This document shows, piece by piece, positions 10,282-19,122 of a stretch of DNA of 64,000 bases. How positions within the stretch are numbered: position 1 is the stretch's first letter; each line of letters begins with the position of its first letter. Position numbers and translations under genes: made by a program. Origin of the DNA: Cytobacillus massiliigabonensis (lineage in GTDB: Bacteria > Bacillota > Bacilli > Bacillales > Cytobacillaceae); NCBI RefSeq assembly GCF_900199725.1, contig NZ_LT904904.1, positions 391,960 to 455,959 on the forward strand. Reading direction: 5' to 3'. The notes beneath the pieces were generated by a model. It was given only the letters and a program-made list of their open reading frames with translations. It had not been told where the DNA came from and searched no databases.

Positions 10282-11568
10282 ATGGAAAAGCTTATGATTG
10301 CAGGCGGTTATCCTTTAAAAGGAACGGTTCGGATTAGCGGGGCGAAAAATAGTGCAGTGGCTTTAATACCGGCTACGATACTGGCTGATTCGCCCGTCAC
10401 GATTGAAGGGCTGCCAGATATTTCGGATGTTCAAATTTTAAAGGGACTGCTTGAGGAACTTGGGGGGACTGTCAGCTTTAATGATGGTGATATGACTGTC
10501 GATCCATCTTCTATGATCTCCATGCCTTTGCCGAATGGAAAAGTAAAAAAACTGCGTGCCTCTTATTATTTAATGGGTGCTATGCTTGGCCGGTTTAAAA
10601 AGGCAGTCATTGGCCTTCCGGGCGGATGCCATCTAGGTCCAAGACCAATCGATCAGCATATTAAAGGTTTTGAAGCGCTTGGTGCAAAGGTGACAAACGA
10701 GCAGGGGGCAATATACTTGCGTGCGGAAGAGCTGATTGGCGCAAGAATTTACCTGGATGTTGTTAGTGTTGGTGCAACAATCAATATTATGCTGGCTGCT
10801 GTTAGAGCAAAAGGCAGAACGATCATTGAAAATGCGGCTAAGGAGCCTGAAATTATTGATGTGGCCACATTGTTAACGAATATGGGCGCTAAAATAAAGG
10901 GCGCTGGTACGGATGTTATTCGGATTGATGGAGTTGACCAGCTCCACGGCTGTCAGCATACCATTATTCCTGACCGTATTGAGGCAGGAACGTACATGAT
11001 TCTTGGAGCCGCAGTAGGCGAAGGGGTTTTAATTGATAATGTGATTCCTCAGCATCTTGAGTCATTGATTGCCAAGCTTCGTGAAATGGGTGTCAAAATT
11101 GAAGCAGGGGATGATCAAGTCTTTGTCGGACCGGCAGATCAAATGAAGGCGGTAGATATTAAAACACTTGTCTATCCTGGCTTTCCAACAGATCTTCAGC
11201 AGCCAATTACAACGCTGTTAACGAATGCAGTTGGGACAAGCATGGTAACCGATACGATTTATAGTGCCCGTTTTAAGCATATAGATGAATTAAGAAGAAT
11301 GAATGCAAACATTAAGGTTGAAGGCCGCTCAGCAATTATTCACGGTCCGGTAAAGCTCCAAGGGGCGAAAGTGAAGGCTAGTGATCTGCGTGCTGGTGCT
11401 GCCTTGGTGATTGCAGGCTTAATGGCTGAAGGTGTTACAGAAGTAACTGGGGTCGAGCATATCGACCGTGGTTACAGCCATTTAGTTGAAAAATTAAATG
11501 GCCTGGGAGCAACTATTTGGCGTGAAAATTTAACACAAGAAGAGCAAGAGCAAATCAAAAACGCTTAA
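10282..11568 (+). CDS. murAB: UDP-N-acetylglucosamine 1-carboxyvinyltransferase, second paralog
   Basis: MurA adds enolpyruvate from PEP to UDP-GlcNAc, the first committed step of peptidoglycan synthesis. This is the minor Bacillus paralog (MurAB/MurZ) by position between the transaldolase gene and glpX; the major MurAA is at 59625. The active-site cysteine, target of fosfomycin, is present near residue 116 in [15 protein letters not shown]. The RFKH...EELRRMNA motif typical of the enolpyruvyl-transferase fold is also clear. The ATG at 10282 follows GAAGGGAG; the 15 upstream in-frame codons from 10237 lack a ribosome site. Length 428 aa is normal. Confidence 0.96.
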   Translation: MEKLMIAGGYPLKGTVRISGAKNSAVALIPATILADSPVTIEGLPDISDVQILKGLLEELGGTVSFNDGDMTVDPSSMISMPLPNGKVKKLRASYYLMGAMLGRFKKAVIGLPGGCHLGPRPIDQHIKGFEALGAKVTNEQGAIYLRAEELIGARIYLDVVSVGATINIMLAAVRAKGRTIIENAAKEPEIIDVATLLTNMGAKIKGAGTDVIRIDGVDQLHGCQHTIIPDRIEAGTYMILGAAVGEGVLIDNVIPQHLESLIAKLREMGVKIEAGDDQVFVGPADQMKAVDIKTLVYPGFPTDLQQPITTLLTNAVGTSMVTDTIYSARFKHIDELRRMNANIKVEGRSAIIHGPVKLQGAKVKASDLRAGAALVIAGLMAEGVTEVTGVEHIDRGYSHLVEKLNGLGATIWRENLTQEEQEQIKNA

Positions 11569-11574
11569 TACAGA

Positions 11575-11692
11575 AAAGCGGAGGCGACTGTTTAGCCCCG
11601 ACAAGCATAAGACGGTCTGACGAGAAGGTTGTTCTTTAACCTTCACGTTAGAGCGGCTTATGACCTCGAGGGGCTAGGAGCCGGAGCTGGAC
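11575..11692. repeat. Family A1 repeat, inverted orientation
   Basis: AAGCGGAGGCGACTG...CCCCGACAAGCATAAGAC...GGCTTATGACCTCGAGG...GGAGCTGGAC is the reverse complement of the copy at 9760. An internal AAGGTTGTTCTTTAACCTT hairpin is shared with the copy at 2804. Confidence 0.75.
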
Positions 11693-11741
11693 ATTAGAGA
11701 AACAATTAGAATACAGCTAAGAGGTTGAGGGGGAAATATAG

Positions 11742-12704
11742 ATGGAACGCAGTTTAACAATGGAACTTGTCCGTGTAACAGAGGGTGCTGCCCTAGCGTC
11801 TGCCCGTTGGATGGGAAGAGGGAAAAAGGATGAGGCGGATGATGCCGCAACTTCTGCTATGCGCGATGTGTTTGACACGGTTCCGATGAAAGGAACGGTT
11901 GTTATTGGGGAAGGGGAAATGGATGAAGCACCAATGCTTTATATTGGAGAAAAGCTTGGTACTGGCTATGGTCCACGTGTAGACGTAGCTGTCGATCCCC
12001 TTGAAGGAACAAATATTGTTGCATCTGGCGGATGGAATGCTTTAGCCGTTTTGGCTATTGCTGATCATGGTAATTTGCTTCATGCACCTGATATGTATAT
12101 GGACAAAATTGCAGTAGGTCCAGAAGCAGTAGGCCAAATTGATATTAATGCCTCAGTAATTGATAATCTAAAAGCTGTTGCAAAAGCAAAGAATAAAGAT
12201 ATTTCAGATGTGGTTGCTACTGTATTAAACCGCCCAAGACATGACTATATTGTTAGCCAGCTTCGTGAAGCAGGTGCAAGAATTAAGCTGATTAATGATG
12301 GCGATGTGGCTGGTGCGATTAATACAGCTTTTGATCATACAGGAGTAGACATCTTGTTTGGTTCTGGCGGAGCTCCTGAAGGTGTTCTGGCAGCAGTGGC
12401 TTTGAAATGTCTAGGTGGAGAAATCCAAGGAAAGCTTATTCCGCAAAATGATGCTGAAATTGAGCGCTGTCAGAAAATGGGGCTAGATATTAATAAAGTT
12501 CTTCTTATGGAAGATTTAGTAAAAGGCGATGATGCCATTTTCGCTGCTACTGGTGTAACCGATGGCGAGCTTTTACGCGGTGTTCAATTTAAAGGCTCTT
12601 ACGGATCCACTCATTCAATCGTCATGCGTGCAAAATCAGGAACGGTACGTTTTATCGAAGGTCGTCATAGCCTTAAGAAGAAACCAAATCTTGTGATTCG
12701 TTAA
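11742..12704 (+). CDS. glpX: Class II fructose-1,6-bisphosphatase GlpX
   Basis: GlpX dephosphorylates fructose-1,6-bisphosphate in gluconeogenesis. The family metal/substrate motifs are present: the [15 protein letters not shown] loop and [11 protein letters not shown] near residue 88. The N-terminus ([21 protein letters not shown]) aligns directly with B. subtilis GlpX, and the length of 320 aa matches. The ATG follows GAGGGGGAAA. Its place between murAB and rho is conserved. A hairpin with a poor T tract follows. Confidence 0.97.
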   Translation: MERSLTMELVRVTEGAALASARWMGRGKKDEADDAATSAMRDVFDTVPMKGTVVIGEGEMDEAPMLYIGEKLGTGYGPRVDVAVDPLEGTNIVASGGWNALAVLAIADHGNLLHAPDMYMDKIAVGPEAVGQIDINASVIDNLKAVAKAKNKDISDVVATVLNRPRHDYIVSQLREAGARIKLINDGDVAGAINTAFDHTGVDILFGSGGAPEGVLAAVALKCLGGEIQGKLIPQNDAEIERCQKMGLDINKVLLMEDLVKGDDAIFAATGVTDGELLRGVQFKGSYGSTHSIVMRAKSGTVRFIEGRHSLKKKPNLVIR

Positions 12705-12745
12705 TCTATGTAAGAGAATATTAAATAGAAAACATCAAATGAAAA

Positions 12746-12775
12746 AGGTCTGGTGAAGAGCCAGGCCTATCATTT
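12746..12775 (+). terminator. Weak terminator after glpX
   Basis: AGGTCTGG / CCAGGCCT hairpin followed only by ATCATTTCATT. It could be a pause site rather than a full terminator. Confidence 0.45.
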
Positions 12776-12811
12776 CATTACTCCTTCCTTACTTCTTCAT
12801 TCAAAATATAG

Positions 12812-12840
12812 TTGTGAAACCTCTTATTAAGGGGTAAAAT
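12812..12840 (+). promoter_or_regulatory. Candidate rho promoter
   Basis: TTGTGA (12812-12817), 17 nt, TAAAAT (12835-12840). It would give a leader of about 210 nt before rho, long enough for autogenous control, which is known for rho in other bacteria. Apart from this and the hairpin at 12746, the 350-nt gap between glpX and rho shows nothing recognisable. Confidence 0.5.
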
Positions 12841-13056
12841 AGAAATTGTTTTTCAAGTAGTAGAGGAATCCTCAAAAAATGACCATTCAACTTAGTTAAT
12901 GATAGAAAAATAGCTCCTTTTCCGGATCTATCCTCGATTCTTTATTTACTTTTAGTAGAATTCATTACCTCAAAATCCCTTTTTCTTTTCCATATTTATG
13001 GTTTATTTGTACGTATATCGAAAAAGAGATTGAAAATTCAAAAGTGTGGTGTCTAT

Positions 13057-14334
13057 ATGGGATTAAACATTTCAAGTTTAGAAAATATGAAGCTAAAAGA
13101 GCTTTATGAGCTTGCTCGTGAATATAAAGTATCTTATTACAGTAAATTAACAAAAAAAGAATTAATATTTGCCATTTTAAAGGCACGTGCTGAAAAGGAA
13201 GGCTACTTCTTTATGGAAGGTGTCCTTGAAATCATTCAGTCAGAAGGCTTTGGATTTTTGCGTCCAATCAATTATTCTCCAAGCTCTGAGGACATCTATA
13301 TATCTGCCTCTCAGATCCGCCGCTTTGATTTAAGAAATGGAGATAAGGTTTCTGGAAAAGTGCGCCCTCCAAAAGAAAATGAAAGATATTTTGGCCTGCT
13401 TCAAGTGGAAGCTGTTAACGGAGATGACCCAGAAACGGCAAAGGAACGTGTCCATTTCCCTGGATTAACGCCTTTATATCCGGATTTGCAGATGAAGCTG
13501 GAAACCACGCCTAAGCATCTGTCCACTCGAATTATGGATGTCCTTGCACCTGTAGGATTTGGTCAGCGCGGATTGATTGTTGCTCCGCCAAAGGCAGGTA
13601 AAACGATGCTCTTAAAGGAGATTGCCAATAGTATTACGACGAATCATCCAGAAGTGGAGTTAATCGTTTTATTAATTGATGAGCGTCCAGAGGAAGTAAC
13701 AGATATTGAGCGTTCTGTTGCAGGAGATGTTGTTAGTTCGACATTTGACGAGGTTCCTGAAAATCATATAAAAGTGGCTGAGCTTGTGCTTGAACGTGCG
13801 ATGCGTCTTGTTGAACATAAGCGCGACGTTGTCATTTTGATGGATAGTATTACAAGGTTAGCAAGAGCCTATAACCTTGTCATTCCGCCGAGCGGAAGAA
13901 CATTATCAGGGGGGATTGACCCAGCAGCCTTCCACCGTCCAAAGCGGTTCTTTGGTGCGGCACGTAATATTGAAGAAGGCGGAAGCTTAACGATTCTAGC
14001 TACTGCTCTTGTCGATACAGGTTCACGCATGGACGATGTTATCTATGAGGAATTCAAAGGGACAGGAAATATGGAGCTTCACCTAGATCGTTCGCTTGCT
14101 GAACGAAGAATTTTCCCAGCTATTGATATTCGCCGTTCAGGAACACGTAAAGAGGAGCTTCTCATCCAGAAGGATCATCTGGACAAGCTTTGGGCAATTA
14201 GAAAATCAATGTCAGATTCTCCTGATTTTGCTGAGAAGTTCTTGCGCAAACTAAGACAGACAAAATCGAACGAAGAATTTTTCGCCAATCTCTCTGAGGA
14301 AATGAAGGCAAAGAAAAACGGAATAAATAAATAA
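13057..14334 (+). CDS. rho: Transcription termination factor Rho
   Basis: Rho is the hexameric RNA-dependent ATPase that terminates untranslated transcripts. It has an N-terminal Rho-N domain ([19 protein letters not shown]), a cold-shock-like RNA-binding domain with GFGFLRP near residue 65, and a RecA-type motor with Walker [12 protein letters not shown] and Walker [36 protein letters not shown] covers the Q/R loop region. I chose the ATG at 13057, which aligns with B. subtilis Rho ([11 protein letters not shown]) although its ribosome site (GTGGTG) is weak. The protein is 425 aa. Upstream non-ATG starts would add only nine residues. Confidence 0.97.
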   Translation: MGLNISSLENMKLKELYELAREYKVSYYSKLTKKELIFAILKARAEKEGYFFMEGVLEIIQSEGFGFLRPINYSPSSEDIYISASQIRRFDLRNGDKVSGKVRPPKENERYFGLLQVEAVNGDDPETAKERVHFPGLTPLYPDLQMKLETTPKHLSTRIMDVLAPVGFGQRGLIVAPPKAGKTMLLKEIANSITTNHPEVELIVLLIDERPEEVTDIERSVAGDVVSSTFDEVPENHIKVAELVLERAMRLVEHKRDVVILMDSITRLARAYNLVIPPSGRTLSGGIDPAAFHRPKRFFGAARNIEEGGSLTILATALVDTGSRMDDVIYEEFKGTGNMELHLDRSLAERRIFPAIDIRRSGTRKEELLIQKDHLDKLWAIRKSMSDSPDFAEKFLRKLRQTKSNEEFFANLSEEMKAKKNGINK

Positions 14335-14390
14335 CATACGCTTATTTTAAACCAATTATTTCCCTTTCTTAGGAATCGAGAAATCAAATA

Positions 14391-14419
14391 TTGCAAAATA
14401 GGTTTGGCCTTGTTATAAT
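14391..14419 (+). promoter_or_regulatory. rpmE promoter
   Basis: TTGCAA (14391-14396), 17-nt spacer, TATAAT (14414-14419). It predicts a start near 14426 and a leader of about 90 nt. Confidence 0.75.
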
Positions 14420-14442
14420 AATTCCAGTGTGTTTTTAGATTA

Positions 14443-14467
14443 TACGGCATCATCATGAATGCCCGTA
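14443..14467 (+). promoter_or_regulatory. Possible L31 leader hairpin
   Basis: TACGGCAT / ATGCCCGTA with one bulge lies inside the predicted rpmE leader. Ribosomal-protein leaders that bind L31 are known in Firmicutes. I cannot confirm that this matches that motif. Confidence 0.35.
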
Positions 14468-14515
14468 CTATATACTCTGTTTCAGTATGATTCAGGGCGG
14501 AAGGAGATGAAAAGA

Positions 14516-14722
14516 ATGAAAGCAGGAATTCATCCAAATTACAATAAAGCAATGGTGAAATGTGCTTGCGGTAACGAGTTCGAAACAGGTTCTGTTCAAA
14601 AAGAGATCCGTGTTGAAACTTGTTCAGAATGCCACCCATTCTATACAGGACGTCAAAAATTCGCTGAAGCTGGCGGACGTGTTGATCGTTTCAATAAAAA
14701 ATACGGCATTAAGCAACAATAA
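14516..14722 (+). CDS. rpmE: 50S ribosomal protein L31 (zinc-binding form)
   Basis: The 68-aa protein has the CxC...CxxC zinc set (VKCACGNEF and [12 protein letters not shown]), so this is the C+ form used under zinc sufficiency rather than the zinc-free paralog. [20 protein letters not shown] is essentially the B. subtilis sequence. The start at 14516 is fixed by GGAAGGAG 9 nt upstream; an earlier in-frame start at 14459 lacks a ribosome site. It has its own promoter and terminator between rho and tdk. Confidence 0.98.
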   Translation: MKAGIHPNYNKAMVKCACGNEFETGSVQKEIRVETCSECHPFYTGRQKFAEAGGRVDRFNKKYGIKQQ

Positions 14723-14730
14723 TAACAACC

Positions 14731-14766
14731 AAAACAGGCAAGTTTTCTTTCTTGCCTGTTTTTTAT
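14731..14766 (+). terminator. rpmE terminator
   Basis: AAACAGGCAAG / CTTGCCTGTTT hairpin with a TTTTTT tract, 9 nt after the stop. Confidence 0.9.
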
Positions 14767-14859
14767 TGCCTTTCATACTTAAATTTCTCCATAAATGTGT
14801 CATTTGAAGGTACTTAGAGATAATATATATTGCAACAGTGTAAGGAGGAGAGGCCGTTC

Positions 14860-15480
14860 ATGTATGTGATGAAGCATCATGGGTGGGTAGAGGTCATTTG
14901 TGGAAGTATGTTCTCTGGAAAATCAGAAGAACTCATCCGCCGCGTGCGCAGAGCCCAATTTGCTAAACAAAAAATTGTTGTATTTAAGCCGCAAATCGAC
15001 AATCGCTACAGTGATGAAGAAGTTGTTTCTCATAATGGGACTGCTTTTACTGCAATCCCTATTTCCCATTCAACTGATATTTTTCAACATATTAATTCAG
15101 AAATTGATGTAATTGCTATTGATGAAGTCCAGTTTTTTGATTCAGAGGTTGTGAAGGTGATTCAGCACCTTGCTAATAGCGGCCACCGAGTCATTGCAGC
15201 TGGACTTGATCAAGATTTCCGTGGAGAGCCATTCGGACAGATGCCAGCATTGATGGCTATTGCAGAATTGGTTACAAAGCTGCAGGCAGTATGTGCGGTG
15301 TGCGGATCACCAGCGAGCCGTACTCAACGCTTGATCAATGGCAAACCAGCATCCTATGATGATCCTGTCATTTTAGTTGGTGCTTCAGAAGCGTACGAGC
15401 CTCGCTGCCGTCACCATCATGAAGTTCCGAAATCTCCTAGTATTAGTTATGGGAAAGAAACAACAAATTCAATTTCATAA
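14860..15480 (+). CDS. tdk: Thymidine kinase
   Basis: Tdk phosphorylates thymidine with ATP in the salvage pathway. It is a type II (TK1-like) kinase with Walker [18 protein letters not shown], and the lasso/zinc region [13 protein letters not shown]...RCRHHHEVP giving four zinc ligands. The ATG at 14860 follows AAGGAGGAG at ideal spacing, and [20 protein letters not shown] aligns with the B. subtilis start; a TTG ten codons upstream is unnecessary. Length 206 aa is slightly longer than B. subtilis at the C-terminus. It follows rpmE as in Bacillus and ends at its own terminator. Confidence 0.97.
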   Translation: MYVMKHHGWVEVICGSMFSGKSEELIRRVRRAQFAKQKIVVFKPQIDNRYSDEEVVSHNGTAFTAIPISHSTDIFQHINSEIDVIAIDEVQFFDSEVVKVIQHLANSGHRVIAAGLDQDFRGEPFGQMPALMAIAELVTKLQAVCAVCGSPASRTQRLINGKPASYDDPVILVGASEAYEPRCRHHHEVPKSPSISYGKETTNSIS

Positions 15481-15498
15481 ATCATATATTATTTATTG

Positions 15499-15530
15499 CT
15501 GTCTGAATGATTTCAGGCAGTTTTTTTTTG
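15499..15530 (+). terminator. tdk terminator
   Basis: CTGTCTGAA / TTTCAGGCAG hairpin and nine T residues. Confidence 0.85.
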
Positions 15531-15590
15531 GGAAAAAGAAGGTATGGCTGAAAAGCTGTTGAAGAGTTCGAGTAGTTTCCTAAAAAAATA

Positions 15591-15620
15591 TTGCTAAAAA
15601 ACCAAAATGCGATATATTAG
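15591..15620 (+). promoter_or_regulatory. Promoter and GntR-type operator of the DMT exporter gene
   Basis: TTGCTA (15591-15596), 16 nt, TATATT (15613-15618). The -10 lies inside CCAAAATGCGATATATTAG (15602-15620), which matches the 19-bp motif at 17433-17451 in all but one base. A repressor bound here would cover the -10 element. Confidence 0.7.
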
Positions 15621-15667
15621 TTATATGAAAAATTGACGAAATTTTATAACTTTAGAGGTGAAATGAA

Positions 15668-16645
15668 TTGCGTCCGATCATTTTAGGTATTTTTGCTGCT
15701 TTCTTTTTTGCATTTACATTTATATTTAATCGATCGATGGAGCTTTCAGGTGGCAGCTGGATTTGGAGTGCTTCACTCCGTTATCTATTTATGGTTCCAT
15801 TTCTTCTCATTATTGTGATGTTCAGAAGAAATTTAAAGCCTCTTTTCTTGGAGATGAAAAGAAAGCCGGGCATTTGGCTCGTATGGAGCTTTATTGGCTT
15901 TGGGTTATTCTATGCACCATTAAGCTTTGCAGCCGCTTATGGACCTGGCTGGCTTGTTGCTGGGACCTGGCAAATAACCATTGTATCGGGGTCATTGCTT
16001 GCACCTTTATTTTTCGAAACAAGGCAAACGGAAAGTGGTCCACTCCGGGTTCGAAGCAAAATACCAGTTGCTGGCTTGATGATGTCTATCCTCATCTTAG
16101 TAGGTGTGGGAGTCATGCAAATAGAGCACGCCGGTCATCTTTCGGCAAAAGCGATTATTTGGGGCGTACTGCCGGTAGTCATCGCATCCTTTGCTTATCC
16201 GCTGGGGAATCGGAAAATGATGGAGGTGTGTGAAAATCGATTAGATGCCTATCAGCGTGTATTAGGGATGACGATAGCAAGTTTGCCCTTTTGGCTTCTT
16301 CTTTCTGCTTATGGCGCTGTAACGGTCGGTCTGCCTAGCATGGACCAAGCGATTCAATCGCTTTTCGTCGCGGTTTGTTCAGGTGTGATTGCAACTGTCC
16401 TCTTTTTCAAAGCAACTGATTTAGTGAAGGGAAATATGCCTAAATTGGCTGCAGTTGAAGCCACTCAGTCGTTTGAAGTATTGTTTGCTGTATCAGGTGA
16501 ATGGCTGATACTATCTGCACCGCTGCCTTCCTATTTATCATGGATTGGCATGCTTCTTGTCATTATTGGCATGGTTTCGCATAGCTATGTTTCACAAAGA
16601 GAGATTCCGATTAAGCTTCCAATCGCAAAATATAAGTCAGTTTAA
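15668..16645 (+). CDS. DMT-superfamily multidrug-efflux-type membrane transporter
   Basis: A 325-aa protein with about ten hydrophobic segments arranged as two homologous halves, as in EamA/EmrE-like drug-metabolite transporters. IILGIFAAFFFAFTFIFNRSMELSGGSW and the second-half GVIATVLFFKATDLVKGN resemble the putative multidrug resistance efflux family of Firmicutes. The substrate is unknown. Start is TTG at 15668, 8 nt after AGAGGTG. It has its own promoter bearing the same operator as the downstream gntR and SHMT-like genes, so it probably exports or imports a compound related to that enzyme's substrate (inference). No terminator is obvious before gntR. Confidence 0.8.
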   Translation: MRPIILGIFAAFFFAFTFIFNRSMELSGGSWIWSASLRYLFMVPFLLIIVMFRRNLKPLFLEMKRKPGIWLVWSFIGFGLFYAPLSFAAAYGPGWLVAGTWQITIVSGSLLAPLFFETRQTESGPLRVRSKIPVAGLMMSILILVGVGVMQIEHAGHLSAKAIIWGVLPVVIASFAYPLGNRKMMEVCENRLDAYQRVLGMTIASLPFWLLLSAYGAVTVGLPSMDQAIQSLFVAVCSGVIATVLFFKATDLVKGNMPKLAAVEATQSFEVLFAVSGEWLILSAPLPSYLSWIGMLLVIIGMVSHSYVSQREIPIKLPIAKYKSV

Positions 16646-16651
16646 TTGGAA

Positions 16652-16688
16652 TTGACTTTATATAGCTCTGATTGATATATTGGTTTCA
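16652..16688 (+). promoter_or_regulatory. gntR promoter with operator half-site and leaderless start
   Basis: TTGACT (16652-16657), 18 nt, TATATT (16676-16681). The half operator GATATATTGG (16674-16683) overlaps the -10. The expected start site, 7 nt past the -10, is A16688, the first base of the gntR ATG, and no ribosome site precedes it. Confidence 0.6.
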
Positions 16689-17350
16689 TGAAAACAATAA
16701 AAACGATTGAACGACCGGCGTTAAGAGATCAAGTCTATGATTCATTAAAAAAGGCGATTATTACTTTGGAGCTGCAACCGGGTCAGCGCATTAAAGATAA
16801 GGATTTGGCAGCTGAATTTGGCGTCAGCCGGACTCCCGTTAGAGAGGCGCTTAAAAGACTCGAAGATGAAGGGCTTGTTGAGTCGCTTCCAGGCTCCCAA
16901 ACACGGATTACAGAAATTCATTTAGAGGAGGCGAAGAACGCATTTACCGTTGTTGCTGCACTACAAAGTTTAGCGGCTCGGCTTGCAGTTCCCATCATTT
17001 CTGATGAAGACATTCAATTAATGGAAGAAAGAAACACAGAATTACAGAAAGCTTTAGATAAAAAAGATGTGATTCAAGCAGTGGCAGCAGATGATCAATT
17101 TCATGCCGTTCTGCTAAAGGCTTCAAAAAATGATGAAATTGAACGGGCATTGGATCGAATCATATCAAAGGTTAGAAGGCTTGAGTTTTCAAAATTCAGC
17201 TCAGTTGATGCAGCACAATCACTTGAAGAACATAAAGCGATTATTTCAGCATGCCAAAAAAAGGATCCCACCTTAGCAAGTTCTTTAGTAGAGGAAAATT
17301 GGCTAAGCTTAGGACGAATTCTTGTTGGTGATACGGAACATAAAAAATAA
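16688..17350 (+). CDS. GntR-family transcriptional regulator, FadR/FCD subfamily
   Basis: The N-terminal winged helix (about 10-75) contains LRDQVYDSLKKAIITLELQPGQ and DLAAEFGVSRTPVREALKRLEDEGLV, the classic GntR signature. The C-terminal all-helical FCD domain has DDQFHAVLLKASKNDEI and SLEEHKAIISA, with aspartate/histidines likely to bind a metal or a carboxylate effector. At 220 aa it is a normal FadR-type regulator. The three promoters around 15.6-17.5 kb share the motif CCAAAATGCGATATATTGG, the likely binding site, implying local repression and autoregulation. The ATG has no ribosome site and coincides with the predicted transcript start, so translation may be leaderless. Confidence 0.9.
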   Translation: MKTIKTIERPALRDQVYDSLKKAIITLELQPGQRIKDKDLAAEFGVSRTPVREALKRLEDEGLVESLPGSQTRITEIHLEEAKNAFTVVAALQSLAARLAVPIISDEDIQLMEERNTELQKALDKKDVIQAVAADDQFHAVLLKASKNDEIERALDRIISKVRRLEFSKFSSVDAAQSLEEHKAIISACQKKDPTLASSLVEENWLSLGRILVGDTEHKK

Positions 17351-17359
17351 TGAGTAGGG

Positions 17360-17390
17360 AGAGCATAACGAAGGTTATGCTCTTTTTTAT
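17360..17390 (+). terminator. gntR terminator
   Basis: AGAGCATAAC / GTTATGCTCT hairpin followed by TTTTTT. Confidence 0.9.
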
Positions 17391-17420
17391 ATTTAAACAC
17401 AGAATAATCTGACTAGTATA

Positions 17421-17451
17421 TTGACCATTAATCCAAAATGCGATATATTGG
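17421..17451 (+). promoter_or_regulatory. Promoter and full GntR operator of the SHMT-like gene
   Basis: TTGACC (17421-17426), 17 nt, TATATT (17444-17449). The -10 is embedded in CCAAAATGCGATATATTGG (17433-17451), a palindrome with arms CCAAAAT/ATATTGG and one mismatch. The leader is about 130 nt. Confidence 0.75.
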
Positions 17452-17587
17452 TTTTTAGAAAGAGCCTATTTCTAGATCCTTTCATTCCTAGATCATCCTC
17501 CTAACTTGCTAGAATCATAGGTTCTTTACAGGTTAAGCAAAAGAATAGCTATTGTTTTAAAGAAAACAACTGAGGAGGAATGTTAGA

Positions 17588-18931
17588 ATGAATTCTGTGA
17601 CAAAAGCGGCTGAAAACTATGAAATTCATGATTCTAAAGTGTTAGACTGGGCAAGAGAAATAATTGAAAAAAGCTCTTCCCCTCGTTTGATCCAGAAGGA
17701 GATCATTAATGCTGTCGATCGGAATGCGATTTGGAGAGGTGAGGAATGTCTCAATTTATTGGCACCCGAAGCACCTACAAGTCCGACGGTTCGGCAATTG
17801 CTTGCATCTGAGGTAGGCACACGAGCTGCAGAAGGGCATATCGGTCCTACACAAAGATGGTTTGCTGGTACAAAATATATTGATGAAATTGAATCCCTCT
17901 GTGTGGAGCTTCTGAAAAAAGTCTTTAAAAGCAAGTATGCAGATCACCGCTTAGTCGCAAGTATGATTGGAAATATGACTGTATATGCAGCCTTAACGAA
18001 GCCGGGGGATAATATTTTAACCATTGCACAGCCATTTGGCGGTCACTCCAGTAACCGGTATGATGGTCCGGCAGGGATTCGAGGTTTGAATATTTACGAT
18101 GTTCCAATGGATCCAATCGACTTAGTCGTTAATATTGATGAGTTTGCAAAGATTGCTAGAAAAGTAAAACCAAAGTTAGTAACACTCGGTGCTTCGATGA
18201 CTTTATTTCCGTTTCCGCTAAAGGAAATGTCCGAAATTGTGCGAGAGTGGGACGGAAAGATTTTCTTTGATGGTGCCCACCAGCTTGGCCTTATTGGCGG
18301 TGGACAGTTCCAAGATCCGCTAAATGAGGGTGCTTGCATTATGACTGGTTCCGCAGGAAAAACATTTAGCGGTCCACAAAGCGGGATCATTGTCTGGAAT
18401 GATCCTGAATTAACACAGCCTGTTTGTGATACGATTTTCCCTGCGCTTGCCGCAACACATCAGGTAAACCGTGTAGCTGCCTTAGCCGCATCTGCTGCTG
18501 AATTTTTAGCTTTTGGCAGCGAGTATATGGCACAAATAGTTGCGAACGCAAAAGCGTTAGCAAAAGCTTTGTATGATCGCGGCATTACTGTACTCGGCTC
18601 TCATAAAGGCTTTACAGAAACACACCAGGTGATTCTTGATGTGAAACGTTTTGGCGGCGGTTTAGATGTGGCACACAAACTTGCGAAAGCCAATATTATT
18701 ACGAATAAAAATTTGATTCCTAGTGACAAGCCTGAAGACTGGGATTATCCAAGCGGTTTACGAATTGGAACAATTGAAATTACTCGTTTGGGAATGAAGG
18801 AAGCTGAAATGGACATCATCGCCGACTACATCGTTCGTGTCTTAGAAGGAAGAGATACAGTTGAGGATATTCGAAAACGTGTGATTGAAATGCGGTCTGG
18901 ATTCCAAAAGATTCATTACTGTTTTGATTAA
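17588..18931 (+). CDS. Serine hydroxymethyltransferase-like PLP enzyme (not the housekeeping GlyA)
   Basis: A fold-type I PLP enzyme of 447 aa distantly related to SHMT. Aligned features are NLLAPEAPTSPTVRQLLASE (SHMT IASENYTSP, keeping the catalytic glutamate), DGAHQLGLI (PLP aspartate and histidine), TGSAGKTFSGPQSG ([19 protein letters not shown] lysine) and SGLRIGTIEITR (carboxylate arginine). The usual tyrosine-rich loop [11 protein letters not shown] is EGHIGPTQRWFAG here, so folate or serine handling may differ. The genuine GlyA is at 28627. Related SHMT-fold enzymes include alpha-methylserine hydroxymethyltransferase and threonine aldolases/transaldolases; I cannot choose between them. 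The ATG follows TGAGGAGGAATG. Likely controlled by the adjacent GntR regulator. Confidence 0.8.
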   Translation: MNSVTKAAENYEIHDSKVLDWAREIIEKSSSPRLIQKEIINAVDRNAIWRGEECLNLLAPEAPTSPTVRQLLASEVGTRAAEGHIGPTQRWFAGTKYIDEIESLCVELLKKVFKSKYADHRLVASMIGNMTVYAALTKPGDNILTIAQPFGGHSSNRYDGPAGIRGLNIYDVPMDPIDLVVNIDEFAKIARKVKPKLVTLGASMTLFPFPLKEMSEIVREWDGKIFFDGAHQLGLIGGGQFQDPLNEGACIMTGSAGKTFSGPQSGIIVWNDPELTQPVCDTIFPALAATHQVNRVAALAASAAEFLAFGSEYMAQIVANAKALAKALYDRGITVLGSHKGFTETHQVILDVKRFGGGLDVAHKLAKANIITNKNLIPSDKPEDWDYPSGLRIGTIEITRLGMKEAEMDIIADYIVRVLEGRDTVEDIRKRVIEMRSGFQKIHYCFD

Positions 18932-18945
18932 ACTCTTTTAGTGAG

Positions 18946-18975
18946 ACCTTCTGAGTAATCGGAAGGTTTTTTTCT
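18946..18975 (+). terminator. Terminator of the SHMT-like gene
   Basis: ACCTTC / GAAGGT arms with a 10-nt loop and a seven-T tract. Confidence 0.8.
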
Positions 18976-19011
18976 TTTCTAGAAGGTGAAATGCATGATA
19001 AATAAGGGGAA

Positions 19012-19086
19012 TTGCTAGATAAATTTGAAAAAATGTTCGATTAACGGGAATAGTTGCTCGATAAAATGAAAAAGTTGCTAGATAAC
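19012..19086. repeat. Degenerate ~22-nt repeats, TTGCTAGATAAA type
   Basis: TTGCTAGATAAATTTGAAAA, TGTTCGATTAACGGGAATAG, TTGCTCGATAAAATGAAAAA and TTGCTAGATAACCC follow each other at 20-25 nt spacing between a terminator and the prfA promoter. Confidence 0.65.
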
Positions 19087-19122
19087 CCTTTAATAAGAGA
19101 CTAAACCTTTCTTAATTTGTTT

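Noticed and set aside
14175..14639. 154-codon minus-strand frame over the rho-rpmE junction
   Set aside because: It is antisense to two well-supported genes and to a clear promoter and has no homology that I recognise.
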